A stretch of 64,000 nucleotides of DNA from Drosophila miranda (Eukaryota; Arthropoda; Insecta; Diptera; Drosophilidae), in contig NW_022881603.1 of assembly GCF_003369915.1 (NCBI RefSeq), forward strand, positions 44,703,723-44,767,722, read 5' to 3'. Positions 10,022 through 22,127 of the stretch are shown piece after piece. Each line of letters opens with the position of its first letter. Position 1 is the first letter of the stretch. The notes beneath the pieces are model-generated. The model was not told the origin of the DNA, did not search any database, and was given only the letters and a program-made list of their open reading frames with translations. Made by a program: the position numbers and the translations under genes.

Positions 10022-13000
10022 TTAACAACATGAGACCATGGTTTTATCCTTACACTCTACCCAGGGTTTAAGCCTTCCTGGTTCTAATATACTTCGGAAT
10101 GGCATTTGCGTCAACTGACAGTCCTCAATGTCGACAACCTCATAACGATCATTATCCAATACTCTATTGATCCTGTACGGTCCTCGATACTTTGGTGCGA
10201 ACTTCTTATTGATCCCCGGTGTTGTGTCCACATGCCGGACTGCTACATAGTCACCAGGTTCATACTTTAATGGGGCTCTATGTTTATGGGCATACATCTT
10301 CTCATTTCTTTTCTGCGACAACCGTATGTTCTCACTTGCTATTTCTCTTATAGTTTCCAACTCTCTAAGTTCTGACGCTAACTTCTCCTCTAGGTATTCG
10401 GTTAATTTATCTACAACGGGTCCTTTCTGGGGTATTCCAAATAACAATGTGCTAGGTGTCTTTTTCGTACTGCTGTTAACGGAGTTATTAATGGCGTGCT
10501 CTACCTTGCTCATCAACCTATACCAATCGGCTTGCACAAGGGGCTCTGACAGTTTTCCTAACATAGGAGTAAGAACACGATTCACCCGCTCCACTTGGCC
10601 ATTCGCCTGCGGTGCACCTGTAGCTACCTTAATGTGCTCTATCCCTCTCTCCTGCAGAAAACTAGAGAACTCTAACGAGGTGAAACAGGTCCCACGATCT
10701 GATATTATCCTAGTAGGGCGACTATAGAAATCAAAATATTTACTTAAGGCATCCTTCGCTTCCCGCGTGCTGGTACTATTAACCGGGAACAATTTGACAA
10801 ACTTAGTGAATGCATCTATTATCACAAGGAGGTGTTTTCGCTTAGATCTAATACTCGGCAACGGACCCAAATGATCAACATGTAGGGTATGAAAAGGAAC
10901 ACACGACTTTGGGATACGATGGAGCGTTCTGTTATGGATTGTTTTAGGCATCGAGTGTAGTATACACGGTAGACAGTTTCTGATGAACCTTGCCACTTTA
11001 CTTCTCATTGACGGAAACCAGTAGGTCCTCAAAAGGTCACTCACGCACTTCTCTGCGGACAGATGTCCTAGTTTTTCGTGTGACCGCCTTATCAACTGCT
11101 CTTCCATACACATTGGTACATAGAAACATAGTTTGTTTTCACAACTCCTCTTGTAAACAATACCATCATTTCATCATTTCAAAATCTACTTCAACTCCAT
11201 CCTCTAGCATTTTTCGAATCCTAACTACTTCCTTGTCTCGCATCTGTTCTGTTTGCAATATCAAATCAACATCTTCTGGCGTTGCACCTACTACCCCAAC
11301 TATCAATGATTTTAGTAATCTTTCTTCCTGAAACTCTAACTTGTCCCTCTCTACTGTATCCTCAACACATTTTTCTCTTTATCTGAATTCCTACTACTTA
11401 TGTACTTTACTCCCCCACCACATCGTTAACGCTTCCTCTACATTGGCTCAAATCTCTAATTTCAATCTTCCATCCATCCTTTTCCCTATATTCACTATTC
11501 TCTATGTTATCTCTACAATCACCACCAAGGTTCTCTCTATCATCAGACTTCCACCTATTTCCCAATCTACTTCCTAATGCACTTGATTCTCCACACTCAA
11601 TCGCAGGGTTCTGTACGGTACTACTACGCTCTCTATTGATATTTAATTCTCTACACTTAATCACAGGGTTCTCTACGGTACCTCTATGCTCACTACCAGT
11701 GTTGTCTCTACTTACACTATTCCTTCTATATTGCTTTCTACTCTCATCTTTTTCTAAATTAGACTTTTCTAAACCGTATTTGACTCTATAACCATCCTCT
11801 AACATATTCGTCACTTGATCTTGTCTGCTCAGCGCATCAACGTGCGCCATACTGGCCCCAGGTCTGTGCATAATGGAGTAATCATAGTTCTCTAACTCTA
11901 GGGACCACCGTGCTATCTTAGGACTAATTGACTTTCTGGTTAACGTCTGTACTAACGAATTACAATCCGTGATTATTTTGAAGGACCTATGCTCCAAATA
12001 TGCTCTAAAACGCCTCAATGCATAAATTATAGCCAATGTCTCTAGTTCGAAACTATGATAACGTGATTCTCTTTCTGTTGTTTTGCCGGAATAATAGGAC
12101 ACAGGGTGCATCTTCCCATCATCTTGTCTTTGCATCAGTATTGCGCCATAACCGTATGAACTTGCGTCTGTATGTAATTCCGTTTCTCTATTTGGGCTAA
12201 AAATGGCTAATACCGGAGGATTTGCCAACGCATTCTTAAGAGTTTCAAACGTCTTCACCTGTTCTCTATTCATGGGAAACGGACCACCTTCTTATAACAA
12301 CTGCACCAAGGGCTTAGCTTTCGTCGCAAATGACAACATGAAACGTCGAAAATACGAAAAGAATCCCAAGCATGAGTGCAGTGCTTTTACATTTTGAGGG
12401 ACTGGGTATTTTTTCAAGGCCTCAATATGGGAATCACTAGGAACTATTCCGTTTTGATTAACTTTATACCCCAGGAAATCGATGTTTCAATTGGCAAACC
12501 TACACTTTTTTAGATTTATCTCTAAATTTTGCTCGCTAAACCGAATGCATAGTCTTTTTAATATATCCATGTGTTCTTCAACTGTTTTAGTCGCTACTAA
12601 TATATCATCCATGTACACTACAATGCTTTTGTTCCTAATAAAGTCTCTCAAGAGCTCCGAAATAAATCTCTGAAAAATAGCGGATCCATTTTTTAACCCA
12701 AAGGGCATTCTCAAGTACTCATACTGTCCTTGCGGTGTCACAAACGATGTATACGGAACTGATTTTTCTTCTACGCCTATTTGTTTTCTAAAAACTCAAG
12801 ACAGTCCTCAATAAGGGGCAACGGGAAATTATCTTTAACAATTCGTTTGTTCAGACCACGGTAATCGACACACATTCGAAGTTCTCCTGATTTTTTTTTG
12901 ACTAGGACCAACGGGGAAGCATAAGGAGACTCACTATGATGGATTACTTTCTTTTCTAACAGATCATCTACTATTTCAGCTACTTTCTCTCTCTCATGGT

Positions 13001-13503
13001 AGGATAAACGACGCGGAGTACAATGAAATGGTGTTGTTTCTGTTACACGAATCTGCATCTGATACTTTGGTGGTGCTTTAAAGTCAAATTCTTTGTGTAA
13101 ATAGTATGTCTTAATAACTTCCCTACACTTTTCTGCAAGAGTGAGGCCAAATTCGAAACCTACGTTAATATGTTCCTCTTCATCAATCTCTACCGACGCA
13201 CAAAAGTTACTGAATTCGTCGACTTGATTCATATTCTCGATGGCCATTTTGTCATTCCTTGAGTTTTCTTGTGTCTGATTTTTAAATGGACTAGAACGTT
13301 TGATTAGCTCGCTTCTTTCTGATTGATTACCATCTAACTTATCATATAGTCTTATGTTAATATTATTTTTACGTTCGGTGAATAAAGACGCGCAGGTTAA
13401 ACTAATAGCTTTTTGCTTTAACGAACTTAATGATGTGTGTTGCTTCGCATTGATATTTTTCTTATGAACTAATTTTACTTCAATAACTTTAAGGGCATCG
13501 CTA
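10022..13503 (-). pseudogene. Ty3/gypsy-type pol, unit 3: protease/RT/RNase H/integrase with deletions
   Basis: Read on the minus strand. From the LTR edge at 13503 an open frame runs into 12777 (end of protease region, RT start with the VDYRGLNKR motif). A frame change with apparent loss of the first RT catalytic-Asp motif follows. Then come the RT palm with YMDDILVATK (12487-12741), RNase H with TDASSYGYGA (11407-12273) and an uninterrupted 363-residue integrase (10022-11113). There is no gag, primer-binding site or leader: the LTR joins pol directly, so the 5' half was deleted. A related pair of words (TVENPVIKCRE and TVQNPAIECGE in translation) lies where the tandem-duplication breakpoint falls near 11660. 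Confidence 0.85.
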
Positions 13504-13702
13504 TGTAAACTTTTAATAGCACGGTTTTATTATATGTTCTTCTTTCTTGATCGGCGTATTCGAATGAATGTGTGTTTGCATATCGATACTTGTCGAGGAC
13601 AAGTATCGATATATCGAGTACATCGGTATTTCTTATAATACTATCGATGAGTAAATCTTAAACTAATATTCAAATCTTATAAGCTAATATTCATATCTTA
13701 CA
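13504..13702 (-). repeat. 199-bp LTR, copy 4 (5' LTR of unit 3)
   Basis: Same length and ends as the other LTRs. It is followed by ATAA (13703-13706), the partner of ATAA at 9713-9716, which supports a genuine 4-bp target duplication. On its inner side it joins the middle of pol, so the usual leader is missing. Confidence 0.85.
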
Positions 13703-13818
13703 ATAAATTATAAACACTTGGTAAGGAACAAACAATAGCAAATCAATTTCATCGTGAAAAAAAGGTAATTTCATATCGGTTCCATGCGAATTTCATCTCT
13801 GTTTACGCTTTATTTTTT

Positions 13819-14385
13819 TATGCCCGATACTCAAAATGAGTACAGGGGTATATTAGATATATATATATATTTTTGATCAGCAATAGGCGAGTCGATTGTC
13901 CGTCTGTGCGTCGCTATGTGCACCTAGTGCTCAGAGACTATTAGAGATGGACCAACGACATTTTGTATCCAGACTTCTGTGATATGTCACTGTTACAAAT
14001 ATATTTCAAAACTTCCCCCAGCCGACTTTCGCCCCCACAAAGAGCGACAATCAGTTGCATTAACAATTTCAAAGATACGAAAAGACAAAAAACGCAGAAT
14101 CGTAAAGAAGGACTATATCTTTTAGACTGCAGAATGTGAGCCAAATCGTATCATTTTTACAGCCAGAATGATGAAAACAATTTCATTCTTTCTCTCTCTG
14201 TCTCTCTCTAGCACACACGTTTCATGGTCGACTTTACCTATCGCAGAAAGTGAGCGCATAGATCTCAGAGACTATAAGAGCTAATGATGATACGAGTAAA
14301 CTAAAAACGCACAATTATAAGGAACCATATCTGATCATTTTTATATCTAAAATGAACAAATGAATTTGCAGTGGCTACGCAGCGC
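13819..14385 (+). mobile_element. DINE-1-like Helitron fragment
   Basis: Begins with TATGCCCGATACTCAAAATG, a one-base variant of the DINE-1 5' end, and keeps the ATCAGCAATAGGCGAGTCGAT and CTAGTGCTCAGAGACTAT stretches. It ends at GGCTACGCAGCGCC. It is internally deleted and more diverged than the other DINE-1 copies in the window, so probably older. Non-coding. Confidence 0.75.
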
Positions 14386-14428
14386 CATAATAATAATAAA
14401 TAAATAATAATAATAATAAAAAATAATC
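14386..14428. repeat. (TAA)n microsatellite
   Basis: An ATAATAATAAATAAATAATA-like simple repeat directly abutting the truncated DINE-1 end. Confidence 0.8.
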
Positions 14429-14434
14429 TTATTC

Positions 14435-14581
14435 TTCACGCCCTTTACAAGAAAAAATCTTGTTCGGAAAATGCTTGAAGACCCGAAGGAGCAGCAGAAA
14501 TTACAGGATGAGCACTTCAAATACTTCATCAAGTTGAGGGTGCCATATCTATGTTTGTATTGTTTTATTATAGCCAATTAG
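14435..14581 (+). other. Exon-like coding scrap, unidentified
   Basis: The plus strand has a 48-codon open stretch ending in TAG whose composition is unlike the surrounding AT-rich DNA. It contains KMLEDPKEQQKLQDEHFKYF, a charged, helix-like segment that looks like real protein. No start codon context, splice acceptor or neighbouring exon is evident, and I cannot name the family. It may be a gene fragment left between transposons. Confidence 0.3.
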
Positions 14582-15541
14582 TTAGTCAATTTAATAATTT
14601 AAAATTGTGAAAATTTCACAATTCAGACCAAAACTTTTAATTTTATGCTCATAAGCTGCTTTTTGATGGATGGTGATAGTGTGAATCGAGGTTTCACATC
14701 TTTAAAAAAATCCTACCATTCCCCCGGGATGTGCTAAGTGTGCTGAGCCGAAGTTGTAAATATAATCGGCTCAGAACAAATCTATATTGGAACAAGCAGC
14801 CGTTTGCTTATATTTTGCTCAAATCCAAATTATAAATTAAAAATCAAATTTTTTATACTTTTTATCAGCAGAAGAATTAATTTGGCTTTGTTTACGTTTA
14901 TATTCTTTTGCTCATTCTTAACGATATGTCGGCTATCGAAAAAGGCCAAAAGAAATGCATCATATGGAACGTACCATATTTACGCTATATCTGTTGCTCG
15001 AATGTATGCGTGAACGTCATTAATAATCGACACTATTGTATCATATTCATTACTGTTCCCTGAGAAAGTTCTGTTGGAGAACGCGCCCAATAATTTAGCT
15101 GTGCCTGTTGGCAGGTTAAGTCATAGATACGAACATTATCAGATCTCCATGTTATTCGCTAGATTTTGAAATTTTTTATATACTTAAATGATAAAACAAT
15201 TAATTAGTAATTAAAACAATAGCACTTAGATAAATATGCTAGATTTCACAAAAATACAAGCTAGAACAAGCTTAAAATTGTAAAAAAAAAAACAGGCTAA
15301 AAAATAGGCTACGAATAAAGCAGCACATAGATATATACACTTTAAATTGTGTTATTATTTCATCCAATTCGCTATTAATCCAATCCGTATTTTTATCGCT
15401 GGAATGTATTAAATTTAAATATTTCCTGGTAATTGGTAGTTGCGGCCACATGACGGCGCAACCCATATCCGCTTAATTTTAAAAGAATTTTAGTCGTATA
15501 CATAACAAAATTAAATATTTCTAAAACAAACCTTATATTTA
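14582..15541. other. AT-rich spacer, possible hAT tail
   Basis: No gene is visible. The minus strand at about 15400-15475 reads a GYGLRRH-like motif that would suit the last exon of a hAT transposase, continuing the relic at 15542-15754, but it is interrupted. Otherwise simple AT-rich sequence. Confidence 0.4.
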
Positions 15542-15754
15542 ATATTTAACAGTAATTTTGTTCCTAAGTTTGGTCTTAACGATATTCATTTGACTGAATA
15601 CCCGTTCAATCACAGCATTTGACCACGGTGCACTTAAAATTCCAATGCCAAATAAAGCGATTTCTCCAAAAGGTTGGTTTTTGCCAGCATCTTTATAAGT
15701 CAGTACTTCTGACCGAAGCTTTGTAGTTTCATCTGTATTCTGCCAAGGGACTAA
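15542..15754 (-). pseudogene. hAT transposase C-terminal relic (dimerisation domain)
   Basis: Translation of the minus strand gives about 70 residues without a stop, including APWSNAVIERVFSQMN followed by IVKTKLRNK. This is the hAT C-terminal dimerisation signature (A.ERxFS...KxKLRN). Upstream the frame closes at a TGA near 15755 and no DDE-type catalytic region is seen, so this is a fragment. Terminal inverted repeats were not found. The call rests on the motif alone. Confidence 0.7.
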
Positions 15755-16093
15755 TCATTTCCGTTTTCCAATAAGTAGATCTAACCTTAAATAGGCTAAA
15801 ATGGCAGCACTGATTCATATATATAAACAGCTGATACCGATAACTATAATCGTCTCCTTAAAAAGACTTGGTCACACATATTCTAGTCCAGAAAAACTTT
15901 GTTGAATTTATAAACTAAAAATAATCTTGTTTGTTTCATAGGTAAATTAAATCAATTTAGTAACTCGATATGTGTATATTTATTTTTCTGAAAATATTGT
16001 CATCGGAACTCATTTATAACATAGAAAAAAACAAATTTACATATGTGAATTCAATGGATTCCGGCTGATGTAACTGCAGCTCAATCGCGTGTT

Positions 16094-18964
16094 GCCATTT
16101 TAATTTTTTACTATGGCATATCGATCGAAATGACGCAAACAATGTTTTCTCGATCAATTTTCGGACAACACCTTTTGACTCCACTGGTCTTCCGCATATT
16201 TTGGAACATCTAGCCTTATGTGGCTCAAAAAACTATCCCGTCCGTGACCCATTCTTCAAGATGCTTAATCGCTCTGTAGCTACGTTCATGAATGCCATGA
16301 CAGGTCCAGATTACAAACTCTATCCTTTTTCAACCATGAATGAAGTGGACTTTAGGAATTTACAGAGTATTTACTTGGATGCGGTTTTTAAGTAAGTCCA
16401 CATACATATGTTAAAACATAAAAAAATATTGAAAATTCTTTATTATAGCCCTAACCTTGCGTATTTGGATTTTCTTCAAGAGGGTTGGCGATTAGAGAAC
16501 AAGGACTTACATAATCGGAAGTCTGAACTGGTCATCAAGGGTGTGGTTTATAATGAAATGAAAGTCGCGTTTTCGGAGAACTCTTTGGTTTTTGGACAGA
16601 ATCTCCTAAATAATATTTTACCTGACCACACGTATGGACATGTATCCGGAGGAAATCCATTGGAGATACCCAAATTAACGCACACGGATTTAATTGAGTT
16701 CCATCGCAAATATTATCATCCAAGTAACGCCCGTGTATACTCTTATGGTTCTTTCGATTTGACAAAGACCCTCTCGCTTATTGATAAAGAATATTTATCT
16801 CTGCACACCAGAGTAGACAACTCTTATAGCCGTATCCCTCTACAACTCGATGGTCACAGCCACGGCATGTACACATTTCCAGCAGACTGGACAATATGGG
16901 CGCTGCTTTTGATCGACAGAACCAAATTGCCATTGCTGTGCTTATGTGCGACATGACCAACATACAGGAAACCTTTGAATTAAAGGTCCTATCCGAAATA
17001 TTGATCCGTGGACCTAACTCTGCCTTTTACAAGAGCCTAATAGAACCAAACTTTTCCGGGGGCTACAACCAGAGTACAGGGTATTCTTCAGACACCAAGG
17101 ATACGGCATTCGTTGTGGGGTTGCAAGACCTGCGTGTTGAAGAATTCAAAAAATTCAACGACATCTTTAGCCAAACTATATGCAAAGCCATGAAAGAGGG
17201 ATTTGAGCCCCAACATGTAGAAAGTATTCTCCATAATCTTGAATTGTCACTAAAACATCAAAGTCCACATTTTGGCAATGCTTTGTTATTTAACTCAACA
17301 GCACTTTGGAACCATGATGGCGATGTAGTTAGCAACCTTCGGGTTTCGGATATGATAGCAAGGCTGCGAACATGTTTAAGGCAGAATAAGAATTATTTCC
17401 AAGAAAAAATGAACAAATAGTTTGTATATAATTCGCACAAACTTACACTTACGATGTCGCCTGACGAGTTGTACGAGGAAAACTTTAAACAGGCTGAATT
17501 GGAAATGCTAAAGCAGAAAACTAGTGCGCTCGATAATGAAAAGTTGGAAAAAATATATCAGAATGGGTTGAAATTGGACGCCTCTCAAAAGGCTGCACCG
17601 AATACTGAACTTTTGCCCTGTCTTACGCTTAGCGATGTGAAGAAGTCACCGAATTGGCCAAAGTTAAGCATCCAAACTATTGAAGAAGTTCAAACTCAAA
17701 TTTGCAAAGTTCCGACCAACGAGATTACTTATTTTAAATGTCTATTTAATATAACTGGTCTGAGTGAAGATGAAGTAACGCTCGTACCATTATTTTGCAA
17801 TATTATCAATGACATGGGAACCACCCAGCATGATTTCCGTGAATTTGACAAACTCGTACTCTCTAAGACTGCTGGAATTGACTTCAAGTTAAATTTCGTC
17901 GAAAATGTTGAAGACGCCAAAAGCTACCGGCTGAGCTTGATGATGACAACACATGCACTAGATAAAATGTGCCTGATATGTTTTTACTGTGCCAAGATTT
18001 GCTGCGAAACTTTAAGCTTGAAGACCGTCTGAAAATGCTTATTGAAAACAACATATCCAATATATCAATAGGCATCGCTAGCTCTGGTCACTTATACGCT
18101 ATGTTAGGAGCGGCAGCGTTAGTTAGTAATGCAAGTAAATTGAAGTCTCTGTTATCAGGAGTTGATCACATAGATTTCATGAAGAATTTTGTGCAGCAAA
18201 TCAACACTGCGGACATTCGAGACCAGTTAAAGTCAATAGGCACAAAGGTTTTTAATAAGAGCAATATGCGTGTAGCGATCAACAGCTCAGAATCATACCT
18301 ACCAACGGCCTTAGAACATTTGAAGAATTTTTTGGGGACATTGTCCACTCTAGAAAAAACGAATGAGAGTAGCGAAATTACACTCTTACATCCAAGCTGT
18401 CAACAATACCTCATGAACATACCAGTCAACTACTGTGCAAAAGCATTCTTTGCAGTCCCATATTTGCATAAAGATCATCCCACATTGCGCGTTCTTGCCA
18501 AGCTTGTGTCGGCTAAGTATCTTCTGCCTGTGGTTCGCGAACAGAATGGGGCCTACGGAGCGGGCGCTAAGATAAGTTCAGATGGAATTCTTAGCTTCTA
18601 TAGCTATCGTGACCCCCATTCCGCAAAAACGCTAGATGCGTTTGAAAAAACATATGAGTGGTTGCATTCGGAGAGTAAGATTGATCAGCAGGCCTCATTT
18701 GAGGCGAAACTCGGAGTACTACAGCAGCTGGACTCGCCAATTGCACCCGGAAATATTGGGATTGATTATTTCTTGTATGAAGTATCGCAAGAGATGTTTG
18801 TGAAATATCTCTCTCGAATGCTATCTATAACTATTGATGAACTCCACGACATGATTGAACGTTACTTTAAGGAGAAATCAAAAAATTATGGAAAATGCAT
18901 TTTGGGACCAGCCAATGAAAGTTTGGAACTGGAAGCTAGTCAGAAATGGAAAATCATAGCCTAG
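16094..18964 (+). pseudogene. CG3107: Presequence protease (PREP/PITRM1, M16C) homologue, disrupted
   Basis: The mitochondrial M16C metalloprotease that degrades cleaved targeting peptides. Exon 1 (about 16094-16391) reads [15 protein letters not shown] and then the inverted zinc motif [13 protein letters not shown] donor AA|GTAAGT follows at 16392, and exon 2 starts at 16449 after TTATTATAG. Later motifs include LPDHTYGHVSGG, FSGGYNQSTGYSS and near the C-terminus REQNGAYGAGAKIS. Three lesions are visible: a 1-bp frame change near 16890; an in-frame TAG at 17418-17420 where the family continues; and a 1-bp loss in an A run near 17968. The N-terminal exon with the targeting peptide is not found upstream. 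Motifs are otherwise well kept, so the breaks are recent or partly sequencing errors. TAG stop at 18962. Confidence 0.85.
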
Positions 18965-19160
18965 ATATTCGTATTTAAAATTTCGACTGTTCTCAAAAAT
19001 ATCCGTAGGAAGACTTTTTCATACTTTTTCAGCCACCCTTCATAAATCCATTGTTGTTATTTCGATGTATTTCCTTAATGGAACGTTAAGACGATGTGTT
19101 TCACTTTTGTTAAATATTTATATGTATAGTATATGTACTATGAAAAAATATTAGTAGCTA

Positions 19161-19166
19161 AATAAA
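19161..19166 (+). terminator. Poly(A) signal AATAAA of the protease gene
   Basis: AATAAA lies about 200 bp past the protease stop codon and about 50 bp before the next gene, the expected place for its cleavage signal. Confidence 0.5.
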
Positions 19167-19212
19167 GTGGAAAAATAATATTACATTTTTCTATCTTTTT
19201 TATCCCTTAGCA

Positions 19213-20650
19213 ATGGCCATGCCCAACACGTTTACCAATCCTGAGACGTATTTCGAATCAGTAGTCGATTTTTTGAGTTCCTACTCCTGGGTTTATCGCA
19301 AAGCCAACACAGAATGTCTTGTTTCAATAGAATCAATGCCGCTGGATATGAAAAACTATTTTCTTGCAGTATCAAACGAAAAGCTTAATGAATTTCCATT
19401 TATTCACGAGAACTTGGACGCTTTCCCCACATCATTATTAAGCTTCCGGAAAAATCTGGCCTCTCTGACAACAAAAGAAACTTTCGACCACAGCTTTTTC
19501 GAAGTAACGGGACGCCAAACCACCAGTAAGCGCAGGATATCGACAAAAAAAACAGCATGAAATCAAACATTTTGCCACTCACATTCACACTCATTGCCTA
19601 AACGAGCAAATTTTGGTTGACTTGGGTTCAGGATTGGGCTATCTAAGTCAAGCATTATTCGAACTGGACCCGAATTGCTCTATACTTGGATTGGAAGCAG
19701 ATGAAACACGAGTGGAGGCGGCACGTAGCCGGTGTCGTCAGTGGTTACCATCGGCAGCCACAAAGTCAATTAGCTACCAGCAAAAATATGTTGACGCTGA
19801 CTCAGGGGCTTATATCGACACACACTCACTGGCTCTAGCGAAAAATAACGGCTTTTTGGAGGTGAAATCTATGTCGATAATAGGCTTGCATGCTTGTGCG
19901 GATTTGAGTATTAACGCAAAGCGAATATTTTTGAAAATGGATCGTGTGCGAAGTCTTCACATTATGCCCTGTTGTTACCACAAATTAGCTTTGCAGTCTG
20001 TTGGCGGGGGAGTTAATAGCACTGATCAGCCTAATTTCGTAAATTTTCCGCTTAGCATTGCCATGCGCAAGGCGGTAGAAGCATGTAAAAAAGCATTATA
20101 TCTTAATCGTCCATTTCTTGGACTAGCATGCCAACAAACGCGTGCTCGCTGGCGGCGAACAAGTTACGAAGAACACGCTGAGCACGGAGATCAGATGTAC
20201 ACGCGTGCACTGGGGGATTCCGTTCGACACTCTAATGAATTGGTAAAACCAAAAAAGTGTATCCTTCCGTCTCATGAAAATCAGGATGCATTTTGGGAGA
20301 TAGTGAGAAAATTTCAGTTGTTCTCAAAGGAGACAGGCGCTCCGCTAGAGTGGCAACCTACACACAAAACGCGCTTTATAGCAATAAGCGACAAATACAC
20401 CGATAAACAAGCAGACAGCCATGCAGGTAATGGATTTGCGATTTTACTTAACTTATTCATAAAATGATTAGCGGCTTGTTTTTGAATTATTTAGAAGCTC
20501 TGTGAGAACGTGATATTATTTGACCGTTTGTGTTATCTTCAGGAAGCTGCTGCCGAACATAAAGTGCATGTCAGGCTGCGATATGAAAAATTGCTTGATG
20601 AGGAGGTATCGCCTCGATGCCACGTTCTGGTTGCTGAAAAGTTGTCCTAA
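19213..20650 (+). pseudogene. METTL25-like methyltransferase, disrupted
   Basis: Methyltransferase-like protein of the METTL25/RRNAD1 family. The first part (19213-19560) starts at an ATG just after TTAG and reads NPETYFESVVDFLSSY. The frame then breaks at a run of eight A (19545-19552); one A fewer would continue into KKQHEIKHFATHIH. The second part (to 20426) has the SAM-binding motif LVDLGSGLGYLSQAL, then GLHACADLS and MPCCYHKL, which are family signatures. A donor GCAG|GTAATG lies at 20427 and a terminal exon at 20495-20650 reads NVILFDRLCYLQE and ends in TAA. The donor leaves phase 1 while that exon reads in phase 0, so a second indel or different splice site is needed. It lies about 250 bp downstream of the protease gene. 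Confidence 0.75.
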
Positions 20651-20762
20651 TGCGGGCCAAAACTTCTGGAAGCTTGTGTCTCCTTTTGGCCGTATGTCAG
20701 AAATTTAGATGGCTGTGCTGCCTGCGCACAAGCACTAATACAATTAGCAGGCACTCTGCTTT

Positions 20763-21803
20763 TATACCCGATACTCAAAATGAGTATTGGGGTATATTAG
20801 ATTTGTGGTAAAAGTGGATGTGTGTAACGTCCCTGTCTGTCTGTCCGTCTGTCCGTCTGTCCGTCCGTCCGTCTGTCCGTCCCCTTCAGCGCCTAGTGCT
20901 CAAAGACTATAAGATCTAGAGCAACGATGTTTTGGATCCAGACTTCTGTGATATGTCACTGCTACAAAAATATTTCAAAACTTTGCCCCGCCCACTTCCG
21001 CCCCCACAAAGGACGAAAATCTGTGGCATCTACATTTTTAAAGATACGATAAAACCAAAAACGCAGAATCGTAGAGGATGACTATATGTTCTAGATCGTA
21101 AAATCTCAGTCAGATCGTATAATTATTATAGCCAGAATCAAGAAAACAATTTCATTCTTTCTCGCTCTGTCTCTCTCTAACACAAAGGTTTCATGGTCGG
21201 TTTTGCCAATTGCAAAATATGAGTTCAAGGATCTTAGAACCTATAAGAGCCAGAGCAACCAAATTTGGTATCCACACTCCTGTGATATCGGACCTTGACC
21301 GTTTCGTGTCCAAATTTCACCACACCCCCTTCCGCCCCCGCAAAGGACGAAAATCTGGGGCATCCAAAAATCTCAGAGACTATTAAGGCTAGAGTAACCA
21401 AATTTGGTATCCGCACTTCTGTTAGATCTCACTATAAAACGTATTTCTGAGAATTACGCCCCACCCCCTTCCGCCCCCACAAAGGACGAAAATCTGTTGC
21501 ATCCACAATATTGCACACTCGAGCAAACTAAAAACGAAGAATCATAGATAACGACCATATCTATCAGATTGCTGAATCTGGTTTAGATCAGATAATTTTT
21601 ATAGCCAAAAGAAACAAATCAATTTGCACTGGCTACGCAGCGCCCGACGTCACGCTCAGACTAATTTTCTGTCTCTCTCGCACGCACTCTTTGTCGTGTC
21701 GTTTAATATTAGCGGCGTCTGCCGGAGGAGAGCCATACTGACTTAGTATCGGGTATAACTGTAGAGTTGCGGTGTCCGCAGCAACTCACAACGTTCCCCC
21801 TCG
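20763..21803 (+). mobile_element. DINE-1-like Helitron, full length
   Basis: 5' end TATACCCGATACTC, central (TCTG/TCCG) tract near 20840-20880, recurring CTTCCGCCCCCACAAAGGACG modules, and 3' end AACGTTCCCCCTCG. The middle is of the type containing TTTCATGGTCGGTTTTGCC. Non-coding, non-autonomous. It forms the left arm of a DINE-segment-DINE composite. Confidence 0.85.
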
Positions 21804-22127
21804 TTTATTTTGCATTTATTGTTTAAGGAAGCATTTAACGAGTAAGTGCTCAGTCTTTTTGCTCATTACGCAGCCAGAGCGGTGCGGGTGAGTCTATGGT
21901 AATTAAATTTCTTGTGGCGCTAGGTATACATGACCCACATACACATGGAAGTATGTTCATAGGGGAACTGATTCGTGAGGGAATTGCATCATCCAAATGT
22001 AATTGCTTTAGTTATACAATGACAGAGTTTTATATGAATGTGCAGCCTTTGTTTCGATACCTACAGAAATACATAGGTCTCAGAAAAATACCCATAAGCT
22101 AAAATTTCCAAAAAGTCATCTGGTTTT
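21804..22127 (+). other. 324-bp segment between two DINE-1 copies, with 68-codon ORF
   Basis: The ORF at 21896-22102 begins MVIKFLVALGIHDPHTHG and ends in TAA. A copy lies inverted at 43977-44296, also flanked by DINE-1 on both sides, with a single amino-acid change (K to E near the C-terminus). The coding sense may matter or the sequence may simply be recent. There is no signal peptide, and I do not recognise the family. Helitrons are known to pick up host fragments, so a captured exon is my preferred reading. Confidence 0.5.

Larger units (their letters stand above)
910..13702. repeat. Tandem array of three chimeric R-A-F-LTR-pol units
   Basis: The order R, A, F, LTR, pol recurs. R starts at 910, 3606 and 7696, so units 2 and 3 are 4090 bp apart. 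The first unit lacks block A and is only 2696 bp long. Blocks are nearly identical between units. In units 1 and 2 the pol part stops near 3600 and 7690 and is fused to the next R at GGGTTCGCGGACGT. In unit 3 the element continues through RNase H and reverse transcriptase to a second LTR. I infer one retroelement insertion next to F, followed by tandem duplication of flank plus the element's 3' half, using the same breakpoint twice. Confidence 0.85.

Noticed and set aside
16830-16895. An intron to rescue the protease frame near 16890
   Set aside because: The only GT...AG pair that fits nearby is about 30 nt, too short for a fly intron and a multiple of three, so it would not repair the frame.
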